Source: an uncultured Opitutia bacterium (GTDB taxonomy: Bacteria; Verrucomicrobiota; Verrucomicrobiia; Opitutales; Opitutaceae). From it: a DNA stretch of 64,000 nt. The position numbers and the translations under genes are program-made. The stretch lies in contig CAIRTK010000003.1 of assembly GCA_903881475.1 (NCBI GenBank), positions 1 to 64,000 on the forward strand, read 5' to 3'. The notes under the pieces are model-generated. The model saw nothing but the letters and a program-made list of their open reading frames with translations, was not told the DNA's origin and did no database searches. Of the stretch, positions 50,950 to 59,990 are shown in pieces. The number at the start of each line of letters is the position of its first letter. Within the stretch, counting starts at the first letter, position 1.

Positions 50950-52980
50950 ATGGCTCTTCCCCAACCTCCCGCCATTCTGGCGTCACGCGACCTGCGTGCC
51001 GCGGAGCTCGAGAACTCGCCCACCGATGCCTGGCTGCGCACCTACGCCTGGATGCAGCTCGCCCGGACCGCCGACAACCGGATCCTCGATCTCTACCGCC
51101 AGGGCCTGATCAAGGGCACCGTCACTGGCGGCCAGGGCAACGAGGGCCTCATCGTTCCGCTCGCCCTCCTTGCCGACAAGTCCGTCGACGTCATCTCCTT
51201 TTCCCACCGTGACTTCGGCGGCCATCTCGTCTGGAGCGACCACCTCTGCCATCACCTCAACCAGTATTTCGCCAACGCCGCCAGCCCCACCAAGGCCCGC
51301 GAGGGCAACATCCATCACGGCGACCCGAAAACCCGCTCGCTTCCGATGATTTCGCACCTGGGAGCCATGCTTTCAAACGTCGCCGGCGCCACCGATTCCC
51401 AGCGTCGTCTCGGCCGCCCCGCCGTCGGTTTCACCTTCTTCGGCGACGGTTCGTCCAGTACCGGTGACATCCACGAATCGCTCAATCTCGCTTCGCTGCT
51501 GTCCCTCCCGGTCGTCTTCGTCATCGAGAACAACGAGTACGCCTACTCGACCCCGATGAGCGAACAGTTTGCCGCCGGCACCGAGCTCTGGCGCCGCGCC
51601 GCCGGCTACGGCATGGAGGGTTTCGAGGTAGACGCCACGGACGTCGAGGCCTGCACCCGCGCTCTCTCCGCCGCCATTGCCAAGGTCCGCGCCACGTCGC
51701 GCCCCATACTCATCGAAGCGCACACCCTCCGGCTCCGCGGCCACGCCGCCTACGACACCTGTGACTACATGAAGCCGGGTGAAAGCGAATCCTACTTTGC
51801 CCGGGACCCGGTGCCCAAGTTCCGCGCCCGGCTTGCCGCCGCCGGCCATACGGCGCGACTCGACACCATTGATGCGGAGGTCAGCAGCTACATTGAAGCC
51901 TGCGTCACCGCGTCGCTTGCCATCCCCAAGCCCGACCCCGCCGGGATGGAGGCCGATCTCTTCGCCCCCGATGCGTCCGCTTTCCCCTGGAAAGCCGAAC
52001 CCGCCGCGCCCCTTTCGCTCAACCTCGCCCAGGCTCTCAACGCTGCGCTGCGCAAAATCCTCACCGAGCGTCCCGAGTCCATCATCCTTGGCCAGGATAT
52101 CGGCGTGTATGGCGGCGCCTTCAAGGTCACCGAGAACCTGCTGACCGAGTTCGGTCGTCCGCGCGTGTTCAACACCCCGCTCGCGGAGAGCGCCTGCACC
52201 GGCTACGCCATCGGCCTCGCCGGCAACGGCCACCGGCCCATCGAGGAGTTCCAGTTCGCCGACTTCGCCACCGAGGCGGTCACCCAGATCACCCAGAACG
52301 CCGCGACCTATCATTTCCGCTCCGGCGCATCCTGCCCGCTGGTGCTGCGCTTTCCCTGCGGCACGGTCCAGCTCGGCTCGTTCCACTCCCAGGAACTCGA
52401 GTCGATGTTCCTCTCCATGCCCGGCATCAAGGCGCTCTATCCCAGCACCCCGCAGGACGCATTTGACGTCCTCCTCGCCGCCTACGAGGACGGCAACCCG
52501 GTGATTCTCTTCGAGAACAAGGCGCTCTACCGCTGCAAGAAACAGCCCGTCGTCTGGAACCCGGCTTACCGCAATGTCTGGCAGCCGAAACAGCTGCGCA
52601 AAGGCGACTACGCCACGTTCGTCACCTACGGCGAGATCGTTCATACCGCCACCGAGGTCTGCGATTATTTCACCGCCGAATACGAGCACAGCTTCGACCT
52701 CTTCGATCTCCGCGGCCTCTCTCCGCTCCGCCTCGAAACCATCAAGGCCTCGCTGACCCGGACCGGCCGGCTCGTGGTTGTGCACGAGGGCCGTCGTACG
52801 CACGGCTTCGGCGCCGAGCTTGTCGCCCGGCTCACCGAGGAGCACTTCGCCTCGCTCAAGGCCGCCCCGCTCCGCATCGGCGCGCTCGACCTGCCTGTGC
52901 CCTTCGCCCCGGAACTCGAAGACGCCTACCGCCCAACCAAGGACAAGCTGATCGAGCAGATCACGGCCTGGATGGGATAA
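50950..52980 (+). CDS. Fused alpha-beta E1 of a 2-oxo acid dehydrogenase
   Basis: A 676-residue TPP enzyme in which E1-alpha (residues 1-330) and E1-beta (about 350-676) are joined. Alpha: LIKGTVTGGQGNEGLIVPL, ISFSHRDFGGHLVW, FFGDGSSSTGDIHESLNLASLLSLPVVFVIENNEYAYSTP (TPP motif GDG...NN) and TLRLRGHAAYDTCDY. Beta: LGQDIGVYGGAFKVTENLLTEFG, RVFNTPLAESACTGYAIGLA, IEEFQFADFATEA and the C-terminal VVHEGRRTHGFGAEL. The family is branched-chain 2-oxo acid or pyruvate dehydrogenase; substrate not certain. No E2/E3 is next to it. Confidence 0.93.
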   Translation: MALPQPPAILASRDLRAAELENSPTDAWLRTYAWMQLARTADNRILDLYRQGLIKGTVTGGQGNEGLIVPLALLADKSVDVISFSHRDFGGHLVWSDHLCHHLNQYFANAASPTKAREGNIHHGDPKTRSLPMISHLGAMLSNVAGATDSQRRLGRPAVGFTFFGDGSSSTGDIHESLNLASLLSLPVVFVIENNEYAYSTPMSEQFAAGTELWRRAAGYGMEGFEVDATDVEACTRALSAAIAKVRATSRPILIEAHTLRLRGHAAYDTCDYMKPGESESYFARDPVPKFRARLAAAGHTARLDTIDAEVSSYIEACVTASLAIPKPDPAGMEADLFAPDASAFPWKAEPAAPLSLNLAQALNAALRKILTERPESIILGQDIGVYGGAFKVTENLLTEFGRPRVFNTPLAESACTGYAIGLAGNGHRPIEEFQFADFATEAVTQITQNAATYHFRSGASCPLVLRFPCGTVQLGSFHSQELESMFLSMPGIKALYPSTPQDAFDVLLAAYEDGNPVILFENKALYRCKKQPVVWNPAYRNVWQPKQLRKGDYATFVTYGEIVHTATEVCDYFTAEYEHSFDLFDLRGLSPLRLETIKASLTRTGRLVVVHEGRRTHGFGAELVARLTEEHFASLKAAPLRIGALDLPVPFAPELEDAYRPTKDKLIEQITAWMG

Positions 52981-52984
52981 GCAT

Positions 52985-53013
52985 TGTCATTCCAGGCGAA
53001 GCGCAGAATGACA
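52985..53013. repeat. TGTCATTC hairpin repeat (family C)
   Basis: TGTCATTC, 13-base loop, GAATGACA: an 8-bp perfect stem four bases after the E1 stop. Same design as 1831-1861. Confidence 0.65.
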
Positions 53014-53036
53014 GGGAAAGTCCGGTGCCCGCGCCC

Positions 53037-53552
53037 ATGCCTCACTCTAAGAAAACCCCAGCCAAGATTTCCCGCGCCGCCTGGTCGCGCATCCGGCTTT
53101 TCGCGATGGATGTCGACGGTGTCCTCACCGATGGCACCGTGCGGATCTGCTCCGATGGCACCGAGTCCAAGGTCTTCTCCATCCTCGATGGCATGGGCCT
53201 GAAGCGTCTCGAGCTGGCCGGCGTCACTGTCGCCTGGATCAGCGGCCGGCCTTCCGTGGCCACCACCGTCCGCGCCACCGAGCTCAAGATCCCCCATGTG
53301 ATCCAGGGCCGCATCGACAAGCTCACCGCGCTGCAGGAACTCGCCACCCGGCTCGGGTTCACTTCCGCCGAGTGCGTGTTCATGGGCGATGACGACATTG
53401 ACGCGGCCGCCATGGCCTGGGCCGGCGTCGGCGTGAGCGTGCCCGATGCCATGCCCGCCGCCCTCCGCGTCGCCCGGTACGTCACCCGCCGGCCCGCCGG
53501 CCGGGGCGCCGTCCGGGAAATCTGCGAACACCTCCTCGCCTCGCGTGTCTAG
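53037..53552 (+). CDS. kdsC: 3-deoxy-D-manno-octulosonate 8-phosphate phosphatase
   Basis: Dephosphorylates Kdo-8-P on the way to the LPS core sugar Kdo. A 171-residue cap-less HAD protein: LFAMDVDGVLTDG (nucleophile Asp), VAWISGRPS, VIQGRIDKLTAL (Lys) and CVFMGDDDIDAAAMAWAGVGVSVPDA. The ATG at 53037 is preferred to a GTG at 53025. It leads a kdsC-lptC-lptA-lptB operon with very short gaps, the usual LPS-transport arrangement. Confidence 0.95.
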   Translation: MPHSKKTPAKISRAAWSRIRLFAMDVDGVLTDGTVRICSDGTESKVFSILDGMGLKRLELAGVTVAWISGRPSVATTVRATELKIPHVIQGRIDKLTALQELATRLGFTSAECVFMGDDDIDAAAMAWAGVGVSVPDAMPAALRVARYVTRRPAGRGAVREICEHLLASRV

Positions 53553-53562
53553 CGCCGAACCG

Positions 53563-53997
53563 GTGAAACGCCTCCGCCGCCCGCTCTGCCTGCTCGCCTG
53601 CTGCGGCCTGACCAGCGCAGCGCTGGGCGCCACGACGCTGGCGCCGGCCATCAACTGGATGTCGGCGCTGTTCACCAAGGAGAATTACCACTCGATGACG
53701 CTCCGCGGCTCCCGGGCCAGTTTTCCCGCCAGCGGCGAGATCAACGTCGTCAACCTGAACCTCACGGCTTTCTCCGGCGACGCCACCAACCGCGTCGAGA
53801 CCGTCATTCTCAGCACCGCCGCGACCGTCCTCATCAAGGAGGACCTGGCTCGGGGCGACCAGGGCATGCGCCTCATCCGGGACGACCTTGAGGCCACGGG
53901 CACGCAGTGGACCTATGATCACGCCCATAAAAAGGTTTCGCTGCACGGCCGCGTGCGGATAGTTTTCAACGCCGAATTGAAGAACCTCATCAAATGA
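53563..53997 (+). CDS. lptC: LptC-like LPS export protein
   Basis: A 144-residue exported protein, GTG start, with signal/anchor VKRLRRPLCLLACCGLTSAALGA. The mature part is beta-rich: NYHSMTLRGSRASFPASGEINVVNLNLTAFSG...ETVILSTAATVLIKEDLARG...LEATGTQWTYDHAHKKVSLHGRVRIVF, the LptC/OstA-like repeat pattern in which the LPS chain slides. Assignment rests mostly on place between kdsC and lptA. A GTG at 53545 (overlapping kdsC) is the alternative start. Four-base ATGA overlap with the next gene. Confidence 0.75.
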   Translation: MKRLRRPLCLLACCGLTSAALGATTLAPAINWMSALFTKENYHSMTLRGSRASFPASGEINVVNLNLTAFSGDATNRVETVILSTAATVLIKEDLARGDQGMRLIRDDLEATGTQWTYDHAHKKVSLHGRVRIVFNAELKNLIK

Positions 53998-54544
53998 AGC
54001 CCTTTCTCGTCCTGTTCTGCTGCATTTTCGGATTCTGGCTGTCCGCCAACGCCGAGCAGCCCCCGCAGAAGACCACGCTCGATTGTGACAACGCCGACAT
54101 GTGGAGCGTCGGCAATGAAACCCACGGCGTCTGCACGGGCTCCGTCACCCTGACCGGCACCAACCTCAAGATCCTCTGCGACCGGCTCGAGTTCTCCGCC
54201 CTCGGCGTCGGCGACAAAACCGCCACCGTGCCCACGCTGGACAAATTCAAGTACATGATCGCCACCGGCCATGTCGTCATCGTTCAGGGCGACCGCGAAG
54301 CCACCTGCGGTCGCGCCGAGGTGCTGCCGCATGACGACAAGGTCATCCTCACGATCAATCCCGTCCTGATCGACCATGGCACCGGCTGGACGAGTGCCGG
54401 CGAGAAAATCACGATGCTCCGCGGCGAGCGCCGCGTGATCGTGGAGAAATCCAACTTCACCGGCCCGCCGATTCGTGACCTGGGCTTTGATTCGTCGAAG
54501 TCCGCCACGCCCGGCGACGGCGTCGCGAAACCTGTCCCCGCCAA

Positions 54545-54548
<4 letters not shown>
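53994..54548 (+). CDS. lptA: LptA-like (OstA) periplasmic LPS transport protein
   Basis: A 184-residue periplasmic protein with signal peptide MKPFLVLFCCIFGFWLSANA. The jelly-roll OstA pattern follows: KTTLDCDNADMWSVGNETHGVCTGSVTLTGTNLKILCDRLEFS..., KFKYMIATGHVVIVQGDREATCGRAEVLPHDDKVILTINPVLIDHG...MLRGERRVIVEKSNF. Such proteins bridge the periplasm in the Lpt pathway. Overlaps lptC and lptB by four bases each, so the three are translated together. Confidence 0.85.
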
Positions 54549-55279
<731 letters not shown>

Positions 55280-55283
55280 GACC

Positions 55284-55370
55284 GGTAGCGGGTAGCCAGT
55301 AGCGCGTATTCGACCTGTCAGCCCCGTCGCATCCGCCGGTTTTCTACTCGCTACCCGCTACCCGCTACTC
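55284..55370. repeat. Intergenic inverted repeat with quasi-tandem arms
   Basis: Left arm 55284-55304 (GGTAGCGGGTAGCCAGTAGC...) and right arm 55350-55370 (CGCTACCCGCTACCCGCTAC...) are complementary at about 17 of 21 bases. Each arm repeats a TAGCGGG-type unit. The pyrimidine-rich arm continues (actcactactttccg) to the hprK start. Confidence 0.8.
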
Positions 55371-55394
55371 ACTACTTTCCGCGTCATCCTCCCC

Positions 55395-56399
55395 ATGCAA
55401 AAAGCCATCCACGGCATCACCGTCGCGCATTTCTTCGAGACCTACCGCGAGAAGCTGAAGCTGGAGGTCATCACCGGCGAGGCCGGCCTGCACCGACTCA
55501 TCCGGGAGGGTACCATCAACCGGCCCTCGCTCGCGCTCACGGGTTTCTTCAAGTATTTCGCGAACAAGCGCATCCAGGTCCTCGGCGCCGCGGAGATGAC
55601 CTACCTCAAGACCTTGCCGCAGGAGAAGCAGATCGAGATCCTGCAGGCCATGGTGAAGCGCCAGATCCCCTGCCTCATCCTGACCCGCAACTACCACGCC
55701 ACCCACCCGATGATGGCGGTCGCCACGGAGATGAACCTGCCCGTGCTCCGCACGCCGATGATCACGATGAACTTCGTGAACCTCGCCACGCTCTGCATCG
55801 ACAACGAGTTCGCCCCCAGCGCCACCGAGCACGCCACCACCCTCGACATCAAGGGCGTCGGCGTGATGCTCCGCGGCAGCAGCGGCGTCGGCAAAAGCGA
55901 GTGCGCCCTCGCCCTGATCGAGCGCGGCCACTCCCTCGTCGCCGACGACCTTACTGTCATCAAGCTCCTCGACGAGCGCGAGCTCATGGCCACCTCCCGC
56001 CCGCTCAACCGCGGCTGGATGGAATGCCGCGGCATCGGCATCATCAACATCGCTGAGATGTTCGGCGTGAAGTCCATCCGGCTCGAAAAGCGCATCGACA
56101 TGGTCATCTCGCTCCAAGAGTGGACCCCCGAGGTCGTCGAGGAGCGCACCGGGCTCGAGGAGCAGTTCTACGAGGTCCTCGGCCTCCGCGTGCCGCACAT
56201 CGAGCTTTACGTCCGCCCCGGCCGCGACATGGCGCGGCTCGTCGAGGTCGCCGCCCTTACCCAGGCGTTGAAGAAGATGGGCCACGACCCGGCCAAGGAT
56301 TTCAACGACCGGCTCATCTCGTTCATGTCGCGGCAGGCGGGAGCCAAGCTCCCCCCCGTCACGCCCCACGAACGCGAGGAGGGGCCGCTCTCGCCGTAG
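55395..56399 (+). CDS. hprK: HPr kinase/phosphorylase
   Basis: Phosphorylates Ser46 of HPr (or Crh-like proteins) and reverses it, linking carbon state to regulation; 334 residues. An N-terminal DRTGG-like domain (1-130) leads to Walker A GSSGVGKSECALALIERGHSLVADD (about 160-185), the signature MECRGIGIINIAEMFG and the C-terminal R-rich loop. The open-frame length fits the family (about 310-330). In proteobacterial relatives hprK lies near ptsN; here it follows lptB, a known layout in some Gram-negative groups. Confidence 0.95.
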   Translation: MQKAIHGITVAHFFETYREKLKLEVITGEAGLHRLIREGTINRPSLALTGFFKYFANKRIQVLGAAEMTYLKTLPQEKQIEILQAMVKRQIPCLILTRNYHATHPMMAVATEMNLPVLRTPMITMNFVNLATLCIDNEFAPSATEHATTLDIKGVGVMLRGSSGVGKSECALALIERGHSLVADDLTVIKLLDERELMATSRPLNRGWMECRGIGIINIAEMFGVKSIRLEKRIDMVISLQEWTPEVVEERTGLEEQFYEVLGLRVPHIELYVRPGRDMARLVEVAALTQALKKMGHDPAKDFNDRLISFMSRQAGAKLPPVTPHEREEGPLSP

Positions 56400-56421
56400 A
56401 CGGACGGAACGCGCGGGCCGG

Positions 56422-56542
56422 AGATCGCAGTTCGGACTTCGCAGATTGGAGTTCGTCTCCGCTTCGCCCGAGGATCGCGCTGACCCCGACCTTTCTGCAC
56501 CCGGCACGACGATCTGTCTTCCCGAACTGCGAACTGCGATCT
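56422..56542. repeat. Intergenic inverted repeat with quasi-tandem arms
   Basis: AGATCGCAGTTCG (56422-56434) pairs perfectly with CGAACTGCGATCT (56530-56542). The arms are embedded in further GCAGTTCG/GAACTGC units, and the right arm runs up to the rph start. The space between them is GC-rich without an ORF. Confidence 0.75.
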
Positions 56543-56555
56543 ACGGTTTCCGATC

Positions 56556-57299
56556 ATGTCTTCCCGTTCCGACGGCCGCTCGGCCGCCCAGCTGCGCTCC
56601 ATCACGTTCCAAGCCGGCATCGCGCCCCACGCCACGGGCTCCGTGCTCGTGGCCTTCGGCGCCACCCGCGTTATCTGTTCCGCCATGATCGAGCCGAAGG
56701 TGCCGTCGTGGATGCGCCAGCAGGGCGTCAAGGGCGGCTGGCTCACCGCCGAATACTCCATGCTGCCCTATTCCACGCTGGAGCGGAAGCCGCGCGACAT
56801 TTCCAAGGGCAAGCTCGACGGCCGCACCGTCGAGATCCAGCGGCTCATCGGCCGCTCCCTCCGCGCCGTCGTCGATCTCCAGAAACTCGGCGACAACACC
56901 CTTTGGGTGGACTGCGATGTCCTCCAGGCCGACGGCGGCACGCGCACCGCGTCCATCACCGGCGCCTATCTCGCCACCCGCCTCGCCGTGCAAAGGCTGC
57001 TCGACGACCGCAAGCTCGCCGAAAATCCGCTCGCCGATTCAGTTGCCGCGGTGAGCGTCGGCCTGTGCGACGGCCAGGCCCTGCTCGACCTCAATTACAT
57101 CGAGGACAAGGACGCCGAGGTCGACGCCAACGTCGTGATGACCGGCCGCGGCCAGTTCGTCGAGGTCCAGAGCAGCGGCGAGGAGTCCACCTTTTCGCCG
57201 GAGCAGCTCCAGAGCCTGCTCGCCCTCGCCCAAACCGGCCTGAAGGAACTCTCCGCCCTGCAGACCGCGTTCCTGACCAAGCATCTGCTCGGGCGCTAG
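56556..57299 (+). CDS. rph: Ribonuclease PH
   Basis: Phosphorolytic trimming of tRNA 3' ends; 247 residues. Seen: R.DGRSAAQLRSITFQ, GSVLVAFGATRVICSAMIEPKVPSWMR, GWLTAEYSMLPYST..RKPRDISKGKLDGRTVEIQRLIGRSLRAVVDL, TLWVDCDVLQADGGTRTASITGAYLAT and NVVMTGRGQFVEVQSSGEESTFS. All match the RNase PH fold and its phosphate- and RNA-binding Arg residues. Complete. Confidence 0.97.
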   Translation: MSSRSDGRSAAQLRSITFQAGIAPHATGSVLVAFGATRVICSAMIEPKVPSWMRQQGVKGGWLTAEYSMLPYSTLERKPRDISKGKLDGRTVEIQRLIGRSLRAVVDLQKLGDNTLWVDCDVLQADGGTRTASITGAYLATRLAVQRLLDDRKLAENPLADSVAAVSVGLCDGQALLDLNYIEDKDAEVDANVVMTGRGQFVEVQSSGEESTFSPEQLQSLLALAQTGLKELSALQTAFLTKHLLGR

Positions 57300-57320
57300 G
57301 CTCGTATCAGCTCGGCCGCC

Positions 57321-59201
57321 ATGCCGCATCCCGAGCAACTGTTTCAATGGACCTGGGAGCTGGAGTCGCCGCCCGACGCTCTCTGGCCGCTCGTTTCGAA
57401 TACCGACCGTTTCAACCGCGACTGCGGTTACCCGCCCGTCACCGTCCAGCCCAGCACATCCGCCCACCGCCGGTTGCGCGCCGTGGCGATGGGCATCGTC
57501 ATCGAATGGGAGGAGCACGCCTTCGAGTGGCAGGAACCGTGGCGCTACGCCGTCGAGCGTAGCTATGTCAGCGGCCCCGTCTCGCACATGATCATGCGCT
57601 GCGAGCTCGCGCCCCGGGCCGGCGGCGGCACCACGCTCACCTACGAGATGCGGCTCACGCCCTCCAACCTGCTCGGCCGGCTCGCGCTGCCGCTGTCGAT
57701 CGGCCGCCAGGCCCGCGCGACCACCGAGCGCGTCTTCCGCCGCTATGACGAATTCGCCCGGCAGGGCCTGCGCGTCTCCCAGCTCGCGCACCGGCCCACC
57801 CTCGCCCAAGGCGCGCCGGAACGGCTGGCGGCCGCGCGCCGGACGCTGACCGGCGACGCGCAGCAGCCCGCCGATCTCGTGGCCCGGCTGGCCGAGTTCG
57901 TGACCTCGGCCGACGATCTCGCCAGCCAACGCATGCGGCCCTATGCACTTGCCGATCTCTGGCACAGTGACCGCCGCCAGACGCTGAAGCTCTTCCTCCA
58001 CGCCACCCGCGCCGGCCTGCTCGACTTCCATTGGGATGTCCTGTGTCCCCATTGCCGCGGCGCGAAGGCAACCTCGGCCTCGCTCGGCACGCTGAACAGC
58101 GAGGCGCACTGCGACACCTGCCAGATTGATTTCACCGCCAACTTCGACCAGTCGGTCGAGCTCACGTTCACCCCCAACGCCGCCATCCGCCGTGTCCCCC
58201 GCGTCGACTATTGCGTGGGCGGCCCGCAGGTCACGCCGCATGTCGTCGCCCAGCAACTCCTCCAGCCGACGGAAAGCCGGCCGCTGGTGCTCGCCCTCAA
58301 ACCCGGCCGCTATCGCGTAAGGGCGCCCGGGCTCGCTTCGCCCATCGCGTTCCGCGTCGAGCCCGGGGCCGGCGTTGCCGCTGAAATCACCCTCACCGCC
58401 CAGTCCAGCGTCATCGGGGAACTCGCACTCGCCCCGGGCGGCGCGCTCACGCTGTCCAATCCCGGCGACACGGCGCAGCTGGCGGTCGTCGAGCACGTTG
58501 AGTGGAGCGACCAGTCGACGACCGCCGCCGAGGTCACGGCGCTGCAGGTGTTCCGCGACCTGTTTTCGCGCGAGGTGCTGCGGCCGGGCGGGCAGGTTTC
58601 GGTGGGCTCGCTCACGGTCATCTTCACGGACCTCAAGAATTCCACGCAGCTCTACAAGGACATCGGCGACGCCCGCGCCTTCGGCCGGGTGCAGACCCAT
58701 TTCGAGATCCTGAAGGCCGCCGTCGCCGCCGAGGACGGTGCCATCGTGAAGACGATGGGCGACGCCATCATGGCGGTTTTTCCCCAGCCGAGCGCGGCGC
58801 TGCGCGCGCTGGTGCGGGCCCAGCGCTATCTCGCGCGGCCCGACGACTACGAGCTGCCGGCCGGCGTCAGCGCGGCCCATGCCCCGCATCCGCTGGCCCT
58901 CAAGGCCGGCCTCCACCATGGCCCGTGCATCGCCATCAACCAGAACGAGCGGCTCGATTACTTCGGCACGACGGTGAACATCGCGGCACGGCTCTGCGCC
59001 CTCGGCACCGGCGAGGATCTCGTGCTCTCCGCCGCCGTGCGCCACGATCCCGCGGTCGCCGACCTGCTCGCCGAGCACGCCATGCTGCTCGGCACCGGCA
59101 GCGAGACCGCGCTGCTCAAGGGCTTTGGCGAGGAGGAATTCGAGGTCTGGCGCCTCAAGACCCAGGCCGGCATCACGCGCCACCCGTTCTGGCGGATTTA
59201 G
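57321..59201 (+). CDS. DUF5939-type adenylate cyclase with SRPBCC and zinc-ribbon-like region
   Basis: A 626-residue soluble class III cyclase. An N-terminal SRPBCC/polyketide-cyclase-like domain (about 8-150, LFQWTWELESPPDALWPLVSNTDRFN) is followed by a DUF5939 middle with a Cys4 cluster (CPHCRGAKA...CDTCQIDF) and a C-terminal cyclase domain (about 425-600). Catalytic residues look intact: FTDLKNST, KTMGDAIMAVF and FGTTVNIAARL. Lys in VKTMGD and Thr in GTTVN fit ATP use. No TM helix. Starts 21 bases after rph. Ligand for the lipid-binding-like N-domain unknown. Confidence 0.92.
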   Translation: MPHPEQLFQWTWELESPPDALWPLVSNTDRFNRDCGYPPVTVQPSTSAHRRLRAVAMGIVIEWEEHAFEWQEPWRYAVERSYVSGPVSHMIMRCELAPRAGGGTTLTYEMRLTPSNLLGRLALPLSIGRQARATTERVFRRYDEFARQGLRVSQLAHRPTLAQGAPERLAAARRTLTGDAQQPADLVARLAEFVTSADDLASQRMRPYALADLWHSDRRQTLKLFLHATRAGLLDFHWDVLCPHCRGAKATSASLGTLNSEAHCDTCQIDFTANFDQSVELTFTPNAAIRRVPRVDYCVGGPQVTPHVVAQQLLQPTESRPLVLALKPGRYRVRAPGLASPIAFRVEPGAGVAAEITLTAQSSVIGELALAPGGALTLSNPGDTAQLAVVEHVEWSDQSTTAAEVTALQVFRDLFSREVLRPGGQVSVGSLTVIFTDLKNSTQLYKDIGDARAFGRVQTHFEILKAAVAAEDGAIVKTMGDAIMAVFPQPSAALRALVRAQRYLARPDDYELPAGVSAAHAPHPLALKAGLHHGPCIAINQNERLDYFGTTVNIAARLCALGTGEDLVLSAAVRHDPAVADLLAEHAMLLGTGSETALLKGFGEEEFEVWRLKTQAGITRHPFWRI

Positions 59202-59215
59202 CCCGGACTGGTCCG

Positions 59216-59240
59216 GTAGCAGCCGAGGTCACGAGGCTGT
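59216..59240. repeat. Single arm of palindromic repeat family A
   Basis: GTAGCAGCCGAGGTCACGAG... matches the 1078-1146 arm at about 21 of 25 positions, 14 bases after the cyclase stop. Confidence 0.65.
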
Positions 59241-59262
59241 CCGTTAGATGACCCGAGAAAGG

Positions 59263-59352
59263 AACGTCGAACGGTCAACATCGAACTTCGAAGTCACGAG
59301 GCCATTGACTGGACCTCGGGGTTGGACGTTCGAAGTTGAGCGTTCGATGTTC
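59263..59352. repeat. Intergenic inverted repeat with quasi-tandem arms, between convergent genes
   Basis: Left arm 59263-59289 (AACGTCGAACGGTCAACATC...) and right arm 59325-59352 (...TTGAGCGTTCGATGTT) pair at about 20 of 23 bases in their core. Each arm holds two or three TCGAAC/GTTCGA units. It lies between convergent genes, so it may be a bidirectional terminator. Confidence 0.75.
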
Positions 59353-59361
59353 GGCCTTGCT

Positions 59362-59865
59362 TCAGGATTCCGCCCGCCTCGCCTTCTTCTCCGCATCCGT
59401 CGCCGCCGCCTGATGCACCCCGCCAAAGTTGCCGCTCTCGCAGGCCCGCACGAAACTCTCCGTCACGCTTTTCAATTCCTCCCAGCGCGCGCGGATCTTC
59501 TTCGCCTCTTCGGGCGTGATCTTGTTGTCCGCCGCCGAGGAGGCGATGGTCGCAAGCATGTCCGCAAACTCCTGCACGATGTCGTTGGTCAGCGGGATGA
59601 GCTGGCCGGGATGGCTCAGGCTCGCCGGGTTCCGGATGAAAAAACCGCCGGTCTGCTCCGCCACCCATTGCGCGATGCGCGGGTCCCGGGTGGACTTGAC
59701 CAGCTGGCCGACGCGGTCGAGCGGGTTGTTCGCGCCGCTGCCGGCATCGTCGGAGGGCGGCTCCGTCCATTTGTAGATCAGGGAAAGCGACAGCCCCAGG
59801 TCCGCCGCGATCTGTTTCGCGCTGGTTTTCTTGAAAACCTCCCGGAGGACCTCGTGCGATTGCAT
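59362..59865 (-). CDS. Phage CII-like regulatory protein, orphan
   Basis: About 167 residues. The N-terminus SHEVLREVFKKTSAKQIAADLGLSLSLIYKWTEPPS is a helix-turn-helix of the lambda-CII type, followed by NNPLDRVGQLVKSTRDPRIAQWVAEQTGGFFI, a pattern seen in phage regulatory CII/CP76 family proteins. The C-terminal half is helical (ELKSVTESFVRACESG). No other phage gene is near, so it is a domesticated or lineage-conserved regulator. ATGs at 59883 and 59913 are alternative starts. Confidence 0.75.
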   Translation of the reverse strand: MQSHEVLREVFKKTSAKQIAADLGLSLSLIYKWTEPPSDDAGSGANNPLDRVGQLVKSTRDPRIAQWVAEQTGGFFIRNPASLSHPGQLIPLTNDIVQEFADMLATIASSAADNKITPEEAKKIRARWEELKSVTESFVRACESGNFGGVHQAAATDAEKKARRAES

Positions 59866-59990
59866 GGGGCGCGAGCGTGACATCGCATTAGCCGAACGCA
59901 ATCCCGGGCGCATTCCGGCTAACGACCGGGGCTGCGCCGCTTTTTTGCGTGCCTATCCCGGCCGGTTTCTGGCTTACTAACCGCCTCCCC

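Noticed and set aside
57039-59183. Antisense open frame of 714 codons opposite the cyclase gene
   Set aside because: Shadow of the GC-rich cyclase gene; no recognisable domain.
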